64,000 nt of DNA from assembly GCA_049568075.1 (NCBI GenBank), contig CP144911.1, one strand, 5' to 3'. Below the pieces are notes generated by a model. That model saw nothing but the letters and a program-made list of their open reading frames with translations. It was not told where the DNA came from and made no database searches. This DNA is from Gottfriedia sp049568075 (GTDB lineage Bacteria; Bacillota; Bacilli; Bacillales; Bacillaceae_G). Position 1 is the first letter of the stretch; each line of letters opens with the position of its first letter. Shown here piece after piece: positions 1 to 9,045 of this stretch. A program made the position numbers and the translations under genes.

Positions 1-670
1 CTTTTTGAATTTGAGCGAGAACCATATAAGAATTACTATTGCGAATTTTACCAGGTTCAAGCGGTTCACCCACATCTAGAAGCTCACTTCCTGTTGCAAT
101 GACTCCGATGACTGGCTTTTTCGCTACAGGAACTTGACTATATCCAAATGTAGCAAGTAAAGCGATCACTCCCGGGTTGATTTCAGTTCCCTTTTTAACA
201 AGAATATCACCTTTAAGCGTTTCTTCCCCTTGGAATGAAATATTATCGCCTTTTTGATAAGAACGTTTAATTTCAATAAACGTTTTACCTTCAGTTTTTA
301 TCTCTTTCGCTAATTCAAGCATGACAACGGCGGAACAACCTTGTGGTATTTGAGCTCCTGTCATAATACGAACGGCCTGTAATGGTCCTACTTCATTTTG
401 AAAAACTGAACCAGCCCCAATTTCGCCAACTACTTCAAAGATTGTTGGATTTTCATTGCTTGTAAGAATAGTATCTTCCGCTCGAATCGCAAAGCCATCA
501 TATGGAGAACGGTCAAAAGCAGGTATATCCTGATCAGCTTTTAGATCATCAGCTAATACTCGGCCATATGCTAAATCGATTGATACCATTTCTTGTGATC
601 CGTGTTTGGCAAAATCCATCACTTTACGAACTGCTTCCTCGATCGGTAGTGGTACGCGTTTTTCAACCAT
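1..670 (-). CDS. moeA: Molybdopterin molybdenumtransferase MoeA, N-terminal part (runs off the window)
   Basis: MoeA inserts molybdate into adenylylated molybdopterin, the last step of molybdenum cofactor synthesis in the cytoplasm. About 223 residues are visible, reading MVEKRVPLPIEEA at the start, then the typical MoeA stretches DIPAFDRSPYDGFAIRAED and VRIMTGAQIPQG, and the start of the MoCF-binding domain (GVIATGSELL). The C-terminus lies beyond position 1. Two in-frame ATGs exist; the one at 670 is preferred because AGAGG sits 9 bases upstream, whereas the ATG at 679 directly abuts it. The gene follows moeB by 19 bases and is probably in the same transcript. The family call is confident; only length is unknown. 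Confidence 0.93.
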   Translation of the reverse strand, partial: MVEKRVPLPIEEAVRKVMDFAKHGSQEMVSIDLAYGRVLADDLKADQDIPAFDRSPYDGFAIRAEDTILTSNENPTIFEVVGEIGAGSVFQNEVGPLQAVRIMTGAQIPQGCSAVVMLELAKEIKTEGKTFIEIKRSYQKGDNISFQGEETLKGDILVKKGTEINPGVIALLATFGYSQVPVAKKPVIGVIATGSELLDVGEPLEPGKIRNSNSYMVLAQIQK

Positions 671-689
671 TCTTTTCATCCTCTCTCTA

Positions 690-1706
690 TTAACCTAATA
701 AACGATAATATAGTTTTTTAGCTTCTTGTATATCATTTGTTCCGTGAACAAAAACCCTTCCATCCTGAAAAATAACAAATCGATAATCTTCTATCTGACA
801 AGAGATTAAATAAGGATTTCGTTGAACTTTTCCGTGTTGTTTTAGTTGAATTTCTAGTTCATTAAAATCGTAATTTTTAGTCGTTGAAGGCCTAATTTGA
901 ACCGTGTTTCGCCCACAAAGTGTACTTGTTTTCGTTTGATTTTCAAAGGCTAAATAAGGATACGTCCTATTTGTTCCACATGAAGGGCAATCATCTGATT
1001 TGAGTTTCGTTAACTTAAATGAAAAATGTTGATTATTCCATAAATCAAATGTAAGGAATTTTGAATTAATCGCTGAATAATCCTCTACTAATAGTTTTAA
1101 TACTTCAGCAACTTGGTATGCTGCTACTAATTGTACCGCAGGACTAATGACTCCAGCTGTGTCACAAGTCACACCAGGTACTGGTAAACTTTTTAATATA
1201 CAGTTTAAACAAGGAGTTTTACTAGGTAGAATCGTGCAACACATACCAAAGCTCCCAACACAAGAGCCATACACCCACGGAATGTCATATTTCTGTGATA
1301 AATCATTTATGATAAAGCGAATATCAAAATTATCTGTTGCATCAATCATAACATCAGTGTCCTTCAAATGGACTTCCATATTATCTGCACTTGCATCCAT
1401 TACTAGTGCATTGATGAACACATCTGAATTTATTTTTTGAAGACGCCCTTTAGCGGCAATTACTTTCGGCAATTTCTCAAATGCATCTTCTTCGGTATAA
1501 AGCTGTTGCCTTTGTAAGTTACTCATTTCAACATAATCTCGGTCAATTAAAGTTAACTTTCCAATTCCAGCTCTAACAAGTGCCTCCGCACTAGCACTTC
1601 CTAACGCACCTGCCCCAACAATTAAAACATGCTTCTTTCTAATTAATTCTTGTCCATTTTCACCAATCGGGGTAAAAAGCTGCTGACGTGAATAACGTTC
1701 TGACAT
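690..1706 (-). CDS. moeB: MoeB/ThiF-family adenylyltransferase
   Basis: This E1-like enzyme adenylates the C-terminal Gly-Gly of a sulfur-carrier protein (MoaD or ThiS) so that it can accept sulfur. The 338-residue protein has the nucleotide-binding loop GAGALGS at about 31-37, the DRDYVEMSNLQRQ stretch at 55-67, TDN at 124-126, a zinc site made of CLNC (166, 169) and CPSC (240, 243), and a candidate catalytic Cys at 181 in TCDTAGVISP. GGAGG lies about 8 bases before the ATG. It sits between moaA and moeA, which favours the molybdopterin role over the thiamine role. The C-terminal 75 residues are the usual extension of Bacillus MoeB proteins. Confidence 0.92.
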   Translation of the reverse strand: MSERYSRQQLFTPIGENGQELIRKKHVLIVGAGALGSASAEALVRAGIGKLTLIDRDYVEMSNLQRQQLYTEEDAFEKLPKVIAAKGRLQKINSDVFINALVMDASADNMEVHLKDTDVMIDATDNFDIRFIINDLSQKYDIPWVYGSCVGSFGMCCTILPSKTPCLNCILKSLPVPGVTCDTAGVISPAVQLVAAYQVAEVLKLLVEDYSAINSKFLTFDLWNNQHFSFKLTKLKSDDCPSCGTNRTYPYLAFENQTKTSTLCGRNTVQIRPSTTKNYDFNELEIQLKQHGKVQRNPYLISCQIEDYRFVIFQDGRVFVHGTNDIQEAKKLYYRLLG

Positions 1707-1811
1707 AAGATATCCTCCATTAAAGAACAGGACCTAGCGAAAGAGATAAAAAGTTTTCTCCGGGTATCCTCACCAATTTTTTTGCTTTTCTTGTTTTCTC
1801 TCTAATAAATA

Positions 1812-1860
1812 AAGCAGCATTAAGAAATCCTCATCATATAAGGAGTTCTGAATGCTGCTT
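1812..1860 (-). terminator. Hairpin between moaA and moeB
   Basis: A 10-bp perfect inverted repeat (AAGCAGCATT / AATGCTGCTT) with a second small stem inside lies downstream of moaA. The U-tract on the minus strand is weak (TATTTATT), so it may only partly terminate or stabilise the moaA transcript ahead of moeB. Confidence 0.45.
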
Positions 1861-1966
1861 AATTTCTCTGCTAAACGAACAGAGATACCAATCATCACTT
1901 TCTAATTTTAGTTAGAGCATTATACAGATATTGTATAAACTCCAAACCTTCTATTATTGGTAATGA

Positions 1967-2992
1967 TTAACCACCTATATGGGACATTTCAATTTTATGT
2001 GATGATTTATCATTCATTTTTTTCGTATTACTTAATCGTTCATCTGAATAACGATCAGTTCGATTGCTCCATATCGAAAGAATGGTTTCTTTTATTTGTT
2101 CATCATCTTGGTTAGATCTTACCAATTCTTTTAGATCATAACCTTTTGTTGCAAATAAACAAGTATATAATTTGCCTTCTGCAGATATACGTGCTCTTGT
2201 GCAAGTTGAACAAAATGAATCGGTCACTGATGAAATAATGCCAATTTCCTCATCACTATCTTTGTAACGATATCGATTCGCAACTTCTCCTACATAATTA
2301 GCTTCTGTAAGTTCTAAAGGCATGACTTCATTGATCGTATCGATGATTGTTTTTTTTCCTACTACTTCATCGAGCTTCCAGCCATTATAATTACCAACAT
2401 CCATATATTCAATAAAACGAAGAATATGTTTTTTCTCTTTAAAATATTGTGCCATCGGGATAATATCTTGTTCATTTTTACCTTTTTGAACAACCATATT
2501 GATTTTAACCTTCATTCCGATATCAGAAGCAGCTTGTATCCCTTCAAGCACAGACTTTACATTTCCTCGATTACCAGTCATATATGAAAATCGTTCTTCA
2601 TCTAAAGAATCTATACTGACAGTCACTCTTCTTAAACCAGCTTCATATAAATCCTTTGCAAACTTTTTAAGTAAAGTACCGTTTGTTGTTAAAGCAATAT
2701 CTTCAACACCATCTATTATATTTAATCGTTCAATCAGTTTAGGTAAATTTTTACGTAATAAAGGTTCTCCACCAGTAATTCTAATTTTTCTTACCCCTAA
2801 AGATACAAAAATACGCGTCAATCTTTCAATTTCATCAAAGGATAGTATTTTATCTTGTGATAAAAAAGAATAGTCCTGACCAAAAATTTCTTCCGGCATA
2901 CAATAACGGCAACGAAAATTGCAGCGATCGGTAACAGATATACGTAAATCCTGTAAAGGTCGATGATGTTTATCCAATGCAACATTTTTCAT
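1967..2992 (-). CDS. moaA: GTP 3',8-cyclase MoaA (radical SAM)
   Basis: MoaA rearranges GTP to 3',8-cyclo-GTP, the first step of molybdopterin synthesis. The radical SAM cluster motif CNFRCRYC is near the N-terminus (Cys at about 26, 30 and 33 when counted from the upstream ATG), the glycine-rich TGGEPLLR follows, and the C-terminal cluster ligands are seen in CSTCTRARIS plus a later Cys. The protein ends with the conserved GG tail. An ATG two codons further upstream (2998) is too close to the GTGAGG site; the ATG at 2992 has 8-base spacing and is preferred. It lies between fdhD and moeB on the same strand, in a cluster serving the formate dehydrogenase. Confidence 0.95.
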   Translation of the reverse strand: MKNVALDKHHRPLQDLRISVTDRCNFRCRYCMPEEIFGQDYSFLSQDKILSFDEIERLTRIFVSLGVRKIRITGGEPLLRKNLPKLIERLNIIDGVEDIALTTNGTLLKKFAKDLYEAGLRRVTVSIDSLDEERFSYMTGNRGNVKSVLEGIQAASDIGMKVKINMVVQKGKNEQDIIPMAQYFKEKKHILRFIEYMDVGNYNGWKLDEVVGKKTIIDTINEVMPLELTEANYVGEVANRYRYKDSDEEIGIISSVTDSFCSTCTRARISAEGKLYTCLFATKGYDLKELVRSNQDDEQIKETILSIWSNRTDRYSDERLSNTKKMNDKSSHKIEMSHIGG

Positions 2993-3037
2993 AACCATTG
3001 CCTCACTTCTTTTTATTTCATAAATTGTTTTTAGTTT

Positions 3038-3829
3038 CTATTTCAAAATCCGCTTTGAATGAGTATATACATTAAGTGCCTGATTTCGAATAAATCCCAC
3101 TGTCGTAATACCTAATTCTTCAGCTAATTGAAGAGCTAATTCTGTTGGAGCTGATTTAGTTAGAATGACCTCACAACCAATTTTAGCTACTTTTAGTAAA
3201 ATTTCAGAAGATAATCGCCCACTAAAAACAATTATTTTATCTGAAATACGAATATTATTTTTTAGACAATATCCATAAATTTTATCTAATGCATTATGCC
3301 TACCAATATCCATTCTATTCAAAACAATCCCATTTAAATCACATAAAGCAGCATTATGCACTCCACCTGTTTCATGAAACAAATTTGCGGACTGTTGCAT
3401 TTCATTCATTAATCGAAAACAATCCTGAAATGATAGTTGAACATTCACTTCTTTCATTTTTTTTGCAGTTAATGCATCATTTACAAAAACAAACCCTTGT
3501 CTACTCATTCCACAGCATGATGTAATATATCTTTTACTTTGAATATCTTTATAATATGGATTAATATTCTTTGTTTTTACATGGACGAAGCCTTCTTTTT
3601 CTTGAAACCATATGTCTTCAATATCCTCAAATTTTCGGATAACCCCTTCGGATGCTAGAAATCCTACGACCATATCCTCGATATATTCTGGGGTACTGAC
3701 CATCGTAACAAATTCTTGTCCATTGATTTTTACCGTGACGGGAAATTCCGTGACAACGCTGTCTTCAATATCGTTTGTTTCACCATTTTCAAAGCGGAGA
3801 ATTCTTCTTCTCACTTCAGTTGGTAGCAT
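3038..3829 (-). CDS. fdhD: Formate dehydrogenase accessory sulfurtransferase FdhD
   Basis: FdhD is required to make formate dehydrogenase active; in E. coli it passes sulfur to the molybdenum cofactor. The 263-residue protein shows the family landmarks: TEFPVTVKINGQE near residue 28, the cysteine site TSCCGMSRQGF near 103, ETGGVHNAALC, MDIGRHNALDKIYG, and SGRLSSEILLKV followed by TKSAPTELALQLAEE. The active cysteines are present. It is on the same strand as the dehydrogenase and moa/moe genes, which fits a shared role. A purine-rich GAAGGGA lies about 10 bases before the ATG. Confidence 0.95.
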   Translation of the reverse strand: MLPTEVRRRILRFENGETNDIEDSVVTEFPVTVKINGQEFVTMVSTPEYIEDMVVGFLASEGVIRKFEDIEDIWFQEKEGFVHVKTKNINPYYKDIQSKRYITSCCGMSRQGFVFVNDALTAKKMKEVNVQLSFQDCFRLMNEMQQSANLFHETGGVHNAALCDLNGIVLNRMDIGRHNALDKIYGYCLKNNIRISDKIIVFSGRLSSEILLKVAKIGCEVILTKSAPTELALQLAEELGITTVGFIRNQALNVYTHSKRILK

Positions 3830-3892
3830 CGTTAAAGATTCCCTTCTTCTTGAACTATTTTCATATCGTGTTTTTCAAAAAAAATCTTCATT

Positions 3893-3940
3893 AAGAGATG
3901 AACCTTTCAATTCATCTTTTGATTAAAAGGTTCATCTCTT
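3893..3940 (-). terminator. Intrinsic terminator after the DUF1641 gene
   Basis: A 15-bp perfect inverted repeat (AAGAGATGAACCTTT and its complement) separates the DUF1641 gene from fdhD. A T8 run follows a short way downstream on the minus strand. Confidence 0.6.
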
Positions 3941-3982
3941 ATTATTAAACTCTTTTCTATGAAATACAAATTGTTTTTTCTA

Positions 3983-4462
3983 TTATTCTTTTAGGCCTTT
4001 TCCCATACCTTTTAGAAAATTAATACCAAAACCAACTGCACGATTTACATCAGGATCTTTTAAAACTTTTACTAAATCAAGAATCCCTACTTTATCATCC
4101 TTTTCAAGATGTTTATTTCCTTCATCGATTCCTTTTGTTACGGAATTAATCAGCTTTGTTGTTAACTCTGGGTCCACACTTGAAAGTGCACCAGCAGCTC
4201 CCATAATATTATTGATAATATTCGTGACTGGCTCGCGGTTCATTTGTCCTAAAGCAATTTTTGTAATCTTCTCTTTCGATTGTAGCATTGAATTTGCAGC
4301 TTCAAGGACACCCGTATCATTTAATTCTGAAACGATATTTAAAATTTTATTTAATGAGTCTTCATTTTCTGCTAATAAAAGCTTCAAATCCTCTAGTTTC
4401 TGCTGATTTTGCTCTTCTTTAGTTGGTACGTATTTTTGAATCGTCGTGATTGGTTGTGCCAT
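3983..4462 (-). CDS. DUF1641 protein (YrhD/YjgD-like), formate dehydrogenase partner
   Basis: This is a small, mostly helical protein of about 159 residues without Cys clusters or membrane segments. Its body (KIALGQMNREPVTNIINN, then a Gly/Ala-rich stretch) and its glycine-rich C-terminus match the DUF1641 family. In Bacillus this family is encoded directly next to YrhE/YjgC-type formate dehydrogenases, the only basis for the functional link. The start is placed at MAQPITT (4462), which has GGAAAAAAG before it; the ORF is open 11 codons further upstream without a clear ribosome site. Here it is separated from the dehydrogenase by a tnpB element, so it may have lost the shared promoter. Confidence 0.8.
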   Translation of the reverse strand: MAQPITTIQKYVPTKEEQNQQKLEDLKLLLAENEDSLNKILNIVSELNDTGVLEAANSMLQSKEKITKIALGQMNREPVTNIINNIMGAAGALSSVDPELTTKLINSVTKGIDEGNKHLEKDDKVGILDLVKVLKDPDVNRAVGFGINFLKGMGKGLKE

Positions 4463-4499
4463 CTTTTTTCCGTTGCCAAAACTTATAAAAACCACTAAA

Positions 4500-4640
4500 A
4501 ACCTATTATTTTTATAGATCTTGTTTATTTCCCTGTTCTATGTGTTCGATTTTGCCGAAGCTACTTTCGTTTGATATAACACTCCAAGGGCGTAAATTCG
4601 GATACAACAAATCCTACATATCAGTAATGACTTCTAAATG
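4500..4640 (-). ncRNA. Candidate omega-RNA / right end of the tnpB element
   Basis: The 140 bases after tnpB are unlike the surrounding DNA and hold short stems, including CGAA...TTCG, followed by a GAACAGGGAAATAAAC tail that resembles the right ends of IS605-family elements. In this family the transcript covering the right end is the guide (omega) RNA used by TnpB. The assignment rests on position and resemblance only; the guide start cannot be fixed without defining the element end. Confidence 0.4.
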
Positions 4641-5883
4641 TCAGATTACTAATTTATATCGTGACAAGTTGATCGCAGCGTTAAAATCTCGATCTATTTC
4701 ATGACCGCATTCACATTTAAATATTCGGTCTGATAGTTTTAAATTTTTTTTCAAATTCCCACAACTTGAACACGTTTTAGAAGATGGGTACCATTTATCA
4801 GCTTCAACAAATTCAATGCCATATTTTTCACATTTATATTGAATTTGGCGTTTGAATTTACATAAACACTGCTTCGCGATTGCTTTTGACAAGTGCTTAT
4901 TCTTCATCATTCCCTTGATGTTTAAAGTTTCCATAACGATGCGATTAGGTTTGGATTTCACGATTTCGCTCGTGGATTGATGAAGATGATTTAGTCTAAT
5001 ATTTGTCATCCTTCTATGGAGGTGTTGTATCTTCTTTTCGATTTTTAGTATGTTGCTTGTTTTGACGAAACGGTTTCCCTCCTTATTCATTTCATATTTA
5101 CGAGAAACTTGACGTTGCAACCTACATAGGCGTTTCTCCGCGCTTCTAACAGTGTTGGTTTTGTTAATATTTTTCTTCTTAGTGCCATCTGAACAAACGG
5201 CTAATTCTTTAATTCCTACATCAATTCCAAGTGAGACATTTGTAAGTTCAACAATTGGTTTTGATTCTTCAATTCCTACAGAAAGATACCAGTATTTTCC
5301 GTCGTGACTTATTCTAGGATTATAGAATTTTTCAGTTGGTATACATTCAGAAACCACAACCCAACCGACCTTCTCAATCAATACTTTATTTCCTTTTACT
5401 TTTAACTTCCCATTATCGTTATAAAAAGATGGTTTTGATTTTCTTCTACTTTTGAATCGTGGTTTGCCAGTTAATCCTTTAAAAAATTTTTTATATGCTT
5501 CACAAAGATCTTTTATAGCTTGTTTTGTAATATTATTCGATACTTCATACAACCAAGAAAATTCATCCGTTTGTTTTAATACAGTTAATTCCTTTCTTAA
5601 TATGCCATCAGAAATAAACTTCCCACCTGTTTTATAATTTTCTTCCTGCTTAGCTAATGCCCAATTATATGCCCACCGAGCTGTACCAACTGATTTCCAT
5701 AATTGTATTTCTTGTTCTTTAGTTGGCCTTAATCTGATTCTCTTCGCAAGAATCATTGATTTGTGCCAATTTGAAATAGTTTGTTTAGTTTCACCGATCA
5801 AATCAAATGTCAAAATCCTCACCTCATGTACATTTAAACACAATGGGTGAAATTCAATTAGAACGAATTGTGATATTTTTATA
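4507..5883 (-). mobile_element. IS200/IS605-family element carrying tnpB only
   Basis: A tnpB gene with non-coding flanks on both sides sits between the formate dehydrogenase and its DUF1641 partner. No Y1 transposase (tnpA) is present, so the element would depend on a tnpA elsewhere. The 10-mer TATTTTTATA occurs at 4507-4516 and 5874-5883, and a TTTAT-like target motif is near the left end; these give approximate limits. The family does not make target duplications, so the 10-mer match may be coincidence. Confidence 0.6.
4641..5813 (-). CDS. tnpB: IS200/IS605 accessory protein TnpB (RNA-guided nuclease)
   Basis: TnpB is an RNA-guided DNA nuclease ancestral to Cas12. The RuvC residues all look intact: the Asp in SLGIDVGIKELAV, the Glu in RIVMETLNIKGM, and the Asp in EIDRDFNAAINLSRY. 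The zinc ribbon is CSSCG followed by FKCECGH, the compact CxC variant common in this family. The N-terminal RLRPTKEQEIQLWKSVGTAR is the canonical TnpB opening. The start is uncertain: TTG at 5813 has GAGG at 8 bases, ATG at 5756 gives the shortest canonical protein but has no ribosome site, and the frame is open to 5843. No lesion is seen, so the protein is probably functional. Confidence 0.88.
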   Translation of the reverse strand: MTFDLIGETKQTISNWHKSMILAKRIRLRPTKEQEIQLWKSVGTARWAYNWALAKQEENYKTGGKFISDGILRKELTVLKQTDEFSWLYEVSNNITKQAIKDLCEAYKKFFKGLTGKPRFKSRRKSKPSFYNDNGKLKVKGNKVLIEKVGWVVVSECIPTEKFYNPRISHDGKYWYLSVGIEESKPIVELTNVSLGIDVGIKELAVCSDGTKKKNINKTNTVRSAEKRLCRLQRQVSRKYEMNKEGNRFVKTSNILKIEKKIQHLHRRMTNIRLNHLHQSTSEIVKSKPNRIVMETLNIKGMMKNKHLSKAIAKQCLCKFKRQIQYKCEKYGIEFVEADKWYPSSKTCSSCGNLKKNLKLSDRIFKCECGHEIDRDFNAAINLSRYKLVI

Positions 5884-5918
5884 AATTTTAATAGATTAAA
5901 ATTAACTTTAGTAAACCT

Positions 5919-8858
5919 TTATTTTGTCGTTAAGTGGACGTATCCTTCTCGTTCCCATTTACGCTGAACCTCAACTCCATTTTGAGGGTTGCGCTTTTTA
6001 TTACGTGGGTTCGACTTTGGCAACGGACTTTCACCTTCTACACGTAATACTTCCATCCGTACTTTCGTTTGTTTATAAGCTGGGGTATTTGTACGGTGAT
6101 CTTTAGCTGGACCTGTTAAGAAATTGATTGCAGATTCTTTACTTGTTGAATTCATCGGTAAGAACAACTCATTTTTTTGAACTCGGTCCGTAACTAGTGC
6201 TGGTAATTTCAGCGCTCCATATGGTGATACTAATCGAACTAATGAGCCATCTTTAATACCACGTTCCCTCGCAAGCTCTGGTGAAACCTCTACAAAAATC
6301 TCAGGTACTTTTAATTGAATACCGTATGATTTATTCGTCATATTCCCTTCATGGAAATGCTCAAGCATACGACCATTATTTATTAATAGGTCAAAATCTT
6401 CTGCAAACTCAACAGGTTCCATCCAATCAGCTAAAGCAAATCTTGCCTTTTTATCAGGGAAATTAAAACCATTCTCATAAAGCAGTGGCGTACTTGCTCC
6501 GTCTAAGCTACCCCAAAGGAAACTATCCCAGCCTTCCATTACATCGTAGCTTGCTTGTGAGAATAGTGGTGCTAAACTTGCCATTTCAGCGAAAATATCA
6601 CCTGGATGCTGATAATTCCAATTTGCACCTAATCGGTTTGCAATTTCTTGGACAATCCACCAGTCAGCCTTTGATTCACCAAGAGTCGGTAATGCTTGAT
6701 ATAATCTTTGTACTCGACGCTCAGTATTTGTAAATGTTCCTTCTTTTTCAAGTGATGGCGCAGCAGGTAAAATAACATCCGCGTATTGCGCTGTTTTTGA
6801 GAAGAAGAGATCTTGTACGACAAAGAAGTCCAAATCTGATAAAACTTCATGTACGTGGTTGGCATTACAATCGACAAGCGCCATATCTTCACCAACTAAG
6901 TACATAGCTTTCATTTCGCCTTTTTCGATCGATTGAAGCATTTGGATATTATCTAAACCAGGTTTTCCTCCGATTTCAACGTCCCACGCTTTTTCAAACT
7001 TCATGCGTGCCGTATCATCCGTTACATGTTGGTAACCAGGAAGCCAACCAGGAAGAGTACCCATATCACAAGCACCTTGTACATTATTATGACCACGAAG
7101 CGGATAAGCTCCAGCACCAGGGCGTCTGTAGTTTCCTGTTGCAAGCAATAAGTTCGAGATCGCAGCAGATGTATCAGAACCACCAGTGTTTTGTGTCACG
7201 CCCATGCCCCATAAAATACAAGTACCATCCGCTTCATGAATCATTTCAGCTATTTGAATTAATGTTTCCTTTGAAATGCCAGTTACACTTTCGGCATATT
7301 CAAGCGTATATTTCTCAAGTACAACTTTAAAATCTTCAAAGAAATGAACATTCTCATAAATAAATTTCAAGTCATGCCAGCCTTGGTCAATGATATATTT
7401 CGTTACAGCCATTAACCATACTTGGTCTGTCCCTTGTTTTGGTCTAATAAAGATGTCAGAGCGTTCTGCCATTTCATTTTTACGAAGATCGGCAACAATC
7501 AGTTTTTGACCATGTAATTTATGTGCTCGCTTAACTCTTGTCGCAAGTACAGGATGACCTTCTGCTGGATTCGCACCGACGATTATAACTAGGCCAGCTT
7601 TTGCGATATCCTTTATTGTTCCTGCATCTCCACCCATACCAACTGTACGGAATAATCCATCTGTTGCTGGTGATTGACAATAACGTGAGCAATTATCTAC
7701 ATTATTTGTTTCGAATACTTGTCGTGCTAACTTCTGAATTAAATAGTTTTCTTCATTCGTAATTTTCGAAGATGAAATAAATCCTACAGAGCCTTTTCCA
7801 TATTCTTGTTTAATGGAACCAAGTTTACTTGCGACTAAATCCAGGGCTTCATTCCAGCTCGCTTCAACAAATACGCCATTTTTTCGAATTAATGGCTTTG
7901 TTATTCGCTCTTCTGAATTGACAAAATCCCAACCAAATTTACCTTTTACACAAGTCGAAATTGCATTAACCGGTGCATCAGAGCTTGGTTGAACTTTTAA
8001 GATTTTTCGATCCTTCGTCCAAACCTCGAATGTACAGCCAACACCGCAGAATGTACAAACTGTTTTTGTCTTTTTCGTACGTGTTTCACGCATTGCTGCT
8101 TCAACCTCTGAAACTGCAAAAATACCACTATATCCAGGCTCTACTTTTTTGACTAAATCGATCATCGGATCAAGTAACTCATCGTTTAAACCAGTCATAA
8201 AACCGGCTTCACCAAGCATTGATTTTTCCATTAATGCATTACAAGGACAAATCGTTACACATTGACCACAACTTACACATGAAGAATCATTAATCGAAAC
8301 ACCCTTGTCCCAAATAACACGTGGACGCTCGGCTTCCCAATCGATTGATAATGTCTCATTTACTTGAAGATTTTGACATACTTCCACACACTGTCCACAA
8401 GCAATACATTGATTTGGATCATATCGATAAAAAGGATGTGTCAAGTCTACTTCACAAGAAGCAACCTTTGGCTGATAAGGATACTTTTGGTGTTCGATGC
8501 CCATTTCTTCTACCGTATTATGTAGCTTACAATTTCCATTGTTATTATCACAAACTGTGCAATATAATAAATGATTTTCTAATAAACGATCCATTGCTTC
8601 AGTTTGAGCTTCCTTCGCTCTAGGTGAAGTCAACTGAATATTCATTTCGCTCATTACTTCAGTTGAACATGAACGTTTTAGTTCACCATTAATTTCGACA
8701 ATACAAGTATCACAAGTTTGAATTGGATCGACTTCAGGAACATAACAAATTTGTGGATGACTAATTTCATTTTGATTGATGATTTGTAAGATTGTAGAAC
8801 CTTGCTTTGCGATTACTTCTTTTCCGTCAATCGTGATTGTAACCATGTTATTTTTCAC
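5919..8858 (-). CDS. fdhF: Formate dehydrogenase alpha subunit, NAD-type (YrhE/YjgC-like), Cys form
   Basis: This molybdenum enzyme oxidises formate to CO2. The 979-residue protein has, in order, a [2Fe-2S] ferredoxin domain (Cys 38, 49, 52, 64), a NuoG-type His-Cys segment (H96, C100, C103, C110), two [4Fe-4S] motifs (CIACGQC at 151; CVSCGQC at 194), the catalytic-domain cluster (CTFCGVGC at 268 plus C303), and the molybdopterin oxidoreductase body. The metal ligand is Cys394 in DNCSRYC, so this is not a selenoprotein. The C-terminal cofactor-binding domain is complete. The start is GTG with GGGAGG 6 bases upstream. A terminator-like hairpin lies directly before the ribosome site. Confidence 0.93.
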   Translation of the reverse strand: MKNNMVTITIDGKEVIAKQGSTILQIINQNEISHPQICYVPEVDPIQTCDTCIVEINGELKRSCSTEVMSEMNIQLTSPRAKEAQTEAMDRLLENHLLYCTVCDNNNGNCKLHNTVEEMGIEHQKYPYQPKVASCEVDLTHPFYRYDPNQCIACGQCVEVCQNLQVNETLSIDWEAERPRVIWDKGVSINDSSCVSCGQCVTICPCNALMEKSMLGEAGFMTGLNDELLDPMIDLVKKVEPGYSGIFAVSEVEAAMRETRTKKTKTVCTFCGVGCTFEVWTKDRKILKVQPSSDAPVNAISTCVKGKFGWDFVNSEERITKPLIRKNGVFVEASWNEALDLVASKLGSIKQEYGKGSVGFISSSKITNEENYLIQKLARQVFETNNVDNCSRYCQSPATDGLFRTVGMGGDAGTIKDIAKAGLVIIVGANPAEGHPVLATRVKRAHKLHGQKLIVADLRKNEMAERSDIFIRPKQGTDQVWLMAVTKYIIDQGWHDLKFIYENVHFFEDFKVVLEKYTLEYAESVTGISKETLIQIAEMIHEADGTCILWGMGVTQNTGGSDTSAAISNLLLATGNYRRPGAGAYPLRGHNNVQGACDMGTLPGWLPGYQHVTDDTARMKFEKAWDVEIGGKPGLDNIQMLQSIEKGEMKAMYLVGEDMALVDCNANHVHEVLSDLDFFVVQDLFFSKTAQYADVILPAAPSLEKEGTFTNTERRVQRLYQALPTLGESKADWWIVQEIANRLGANWNYQHPGDIFAEMASLAPLFSQASYDVMEGWDSFLWGSLDGASTPLLYENGFNFPDKKARFALADWMEPVEFAEDFDLLINNGRMLEHFHEGNMTNKSYGIQLKVPEIFVEVSPELARERGIKDGSLVRLVSPYGALKLPALVTDRVQKNELFLPMNSTSKESAINFLTGPAKDHRTNTPAYKQTKVRMEVLRVEGESPLPKSNPRNKKRNPQNGVEVQRKWEREGYVHLTTK

Positions 8859-8882
8859 GGTCTCCCTCCCCTTTTTTCACAT

Positions 8883-8941
8883 AAAAAAATCCACCATGAA
8901 TACACATACCTGATAAATAGGTTTTATGTCTTCATGGTGGA
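8883..8941 (-). terminator. Terminator hairpin in the formate dehydrogenase leader
   Basis: An 11-bp perfect inverted repeat (TCCACCATGAA / TTCATGGTGGA) with a second small stem inside it is followed on the minus strand by T7. It ends about 16 bases before the GGGAGG of the dehydrogenase gene. It could end the nitronate monooxygenase transcript, but it also lies downstream of a good promoter at 9046-9074, so it must be passed for the dehydrogenase to be transcribed. Confidence 0.75.
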
Positions 8942-9045
8942 ATAGTTTATTAGCAAATCGTACTAACATACCAATCCATTTTTTTGTTTACTAAATTGAT
9001 AGAGTCATAACATCTCCCATACTATGATTCCATCTCAATAAGTTT

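Noticed and set aside
1147..1440. 97-codon plus-strand ORF inside moeB
   Set aside because: It is the antisense shadow of a conserved enzyme gene and lacks a ribosome site.
1707..1811. Moco or other riboswitch ahead of moeB
   Set aside because: The leader is short, shows no conserved riboswitch core that I recognise, and has no expression platform beside the ordinary ribosome site.
4507..5883. TATTTTTATA at both element ends as a target-site duplication
   Set aside because: IS200/IS605 elements do not duplicate their target, and a 10-mer of only A and T is likely by chance here.
5919..8858. Selenocysteine-type formate dehydrogenase
   Set aside because: The metal-ligand position is a TGC/TGT Cys (C394) and no in-frame TGA is present.
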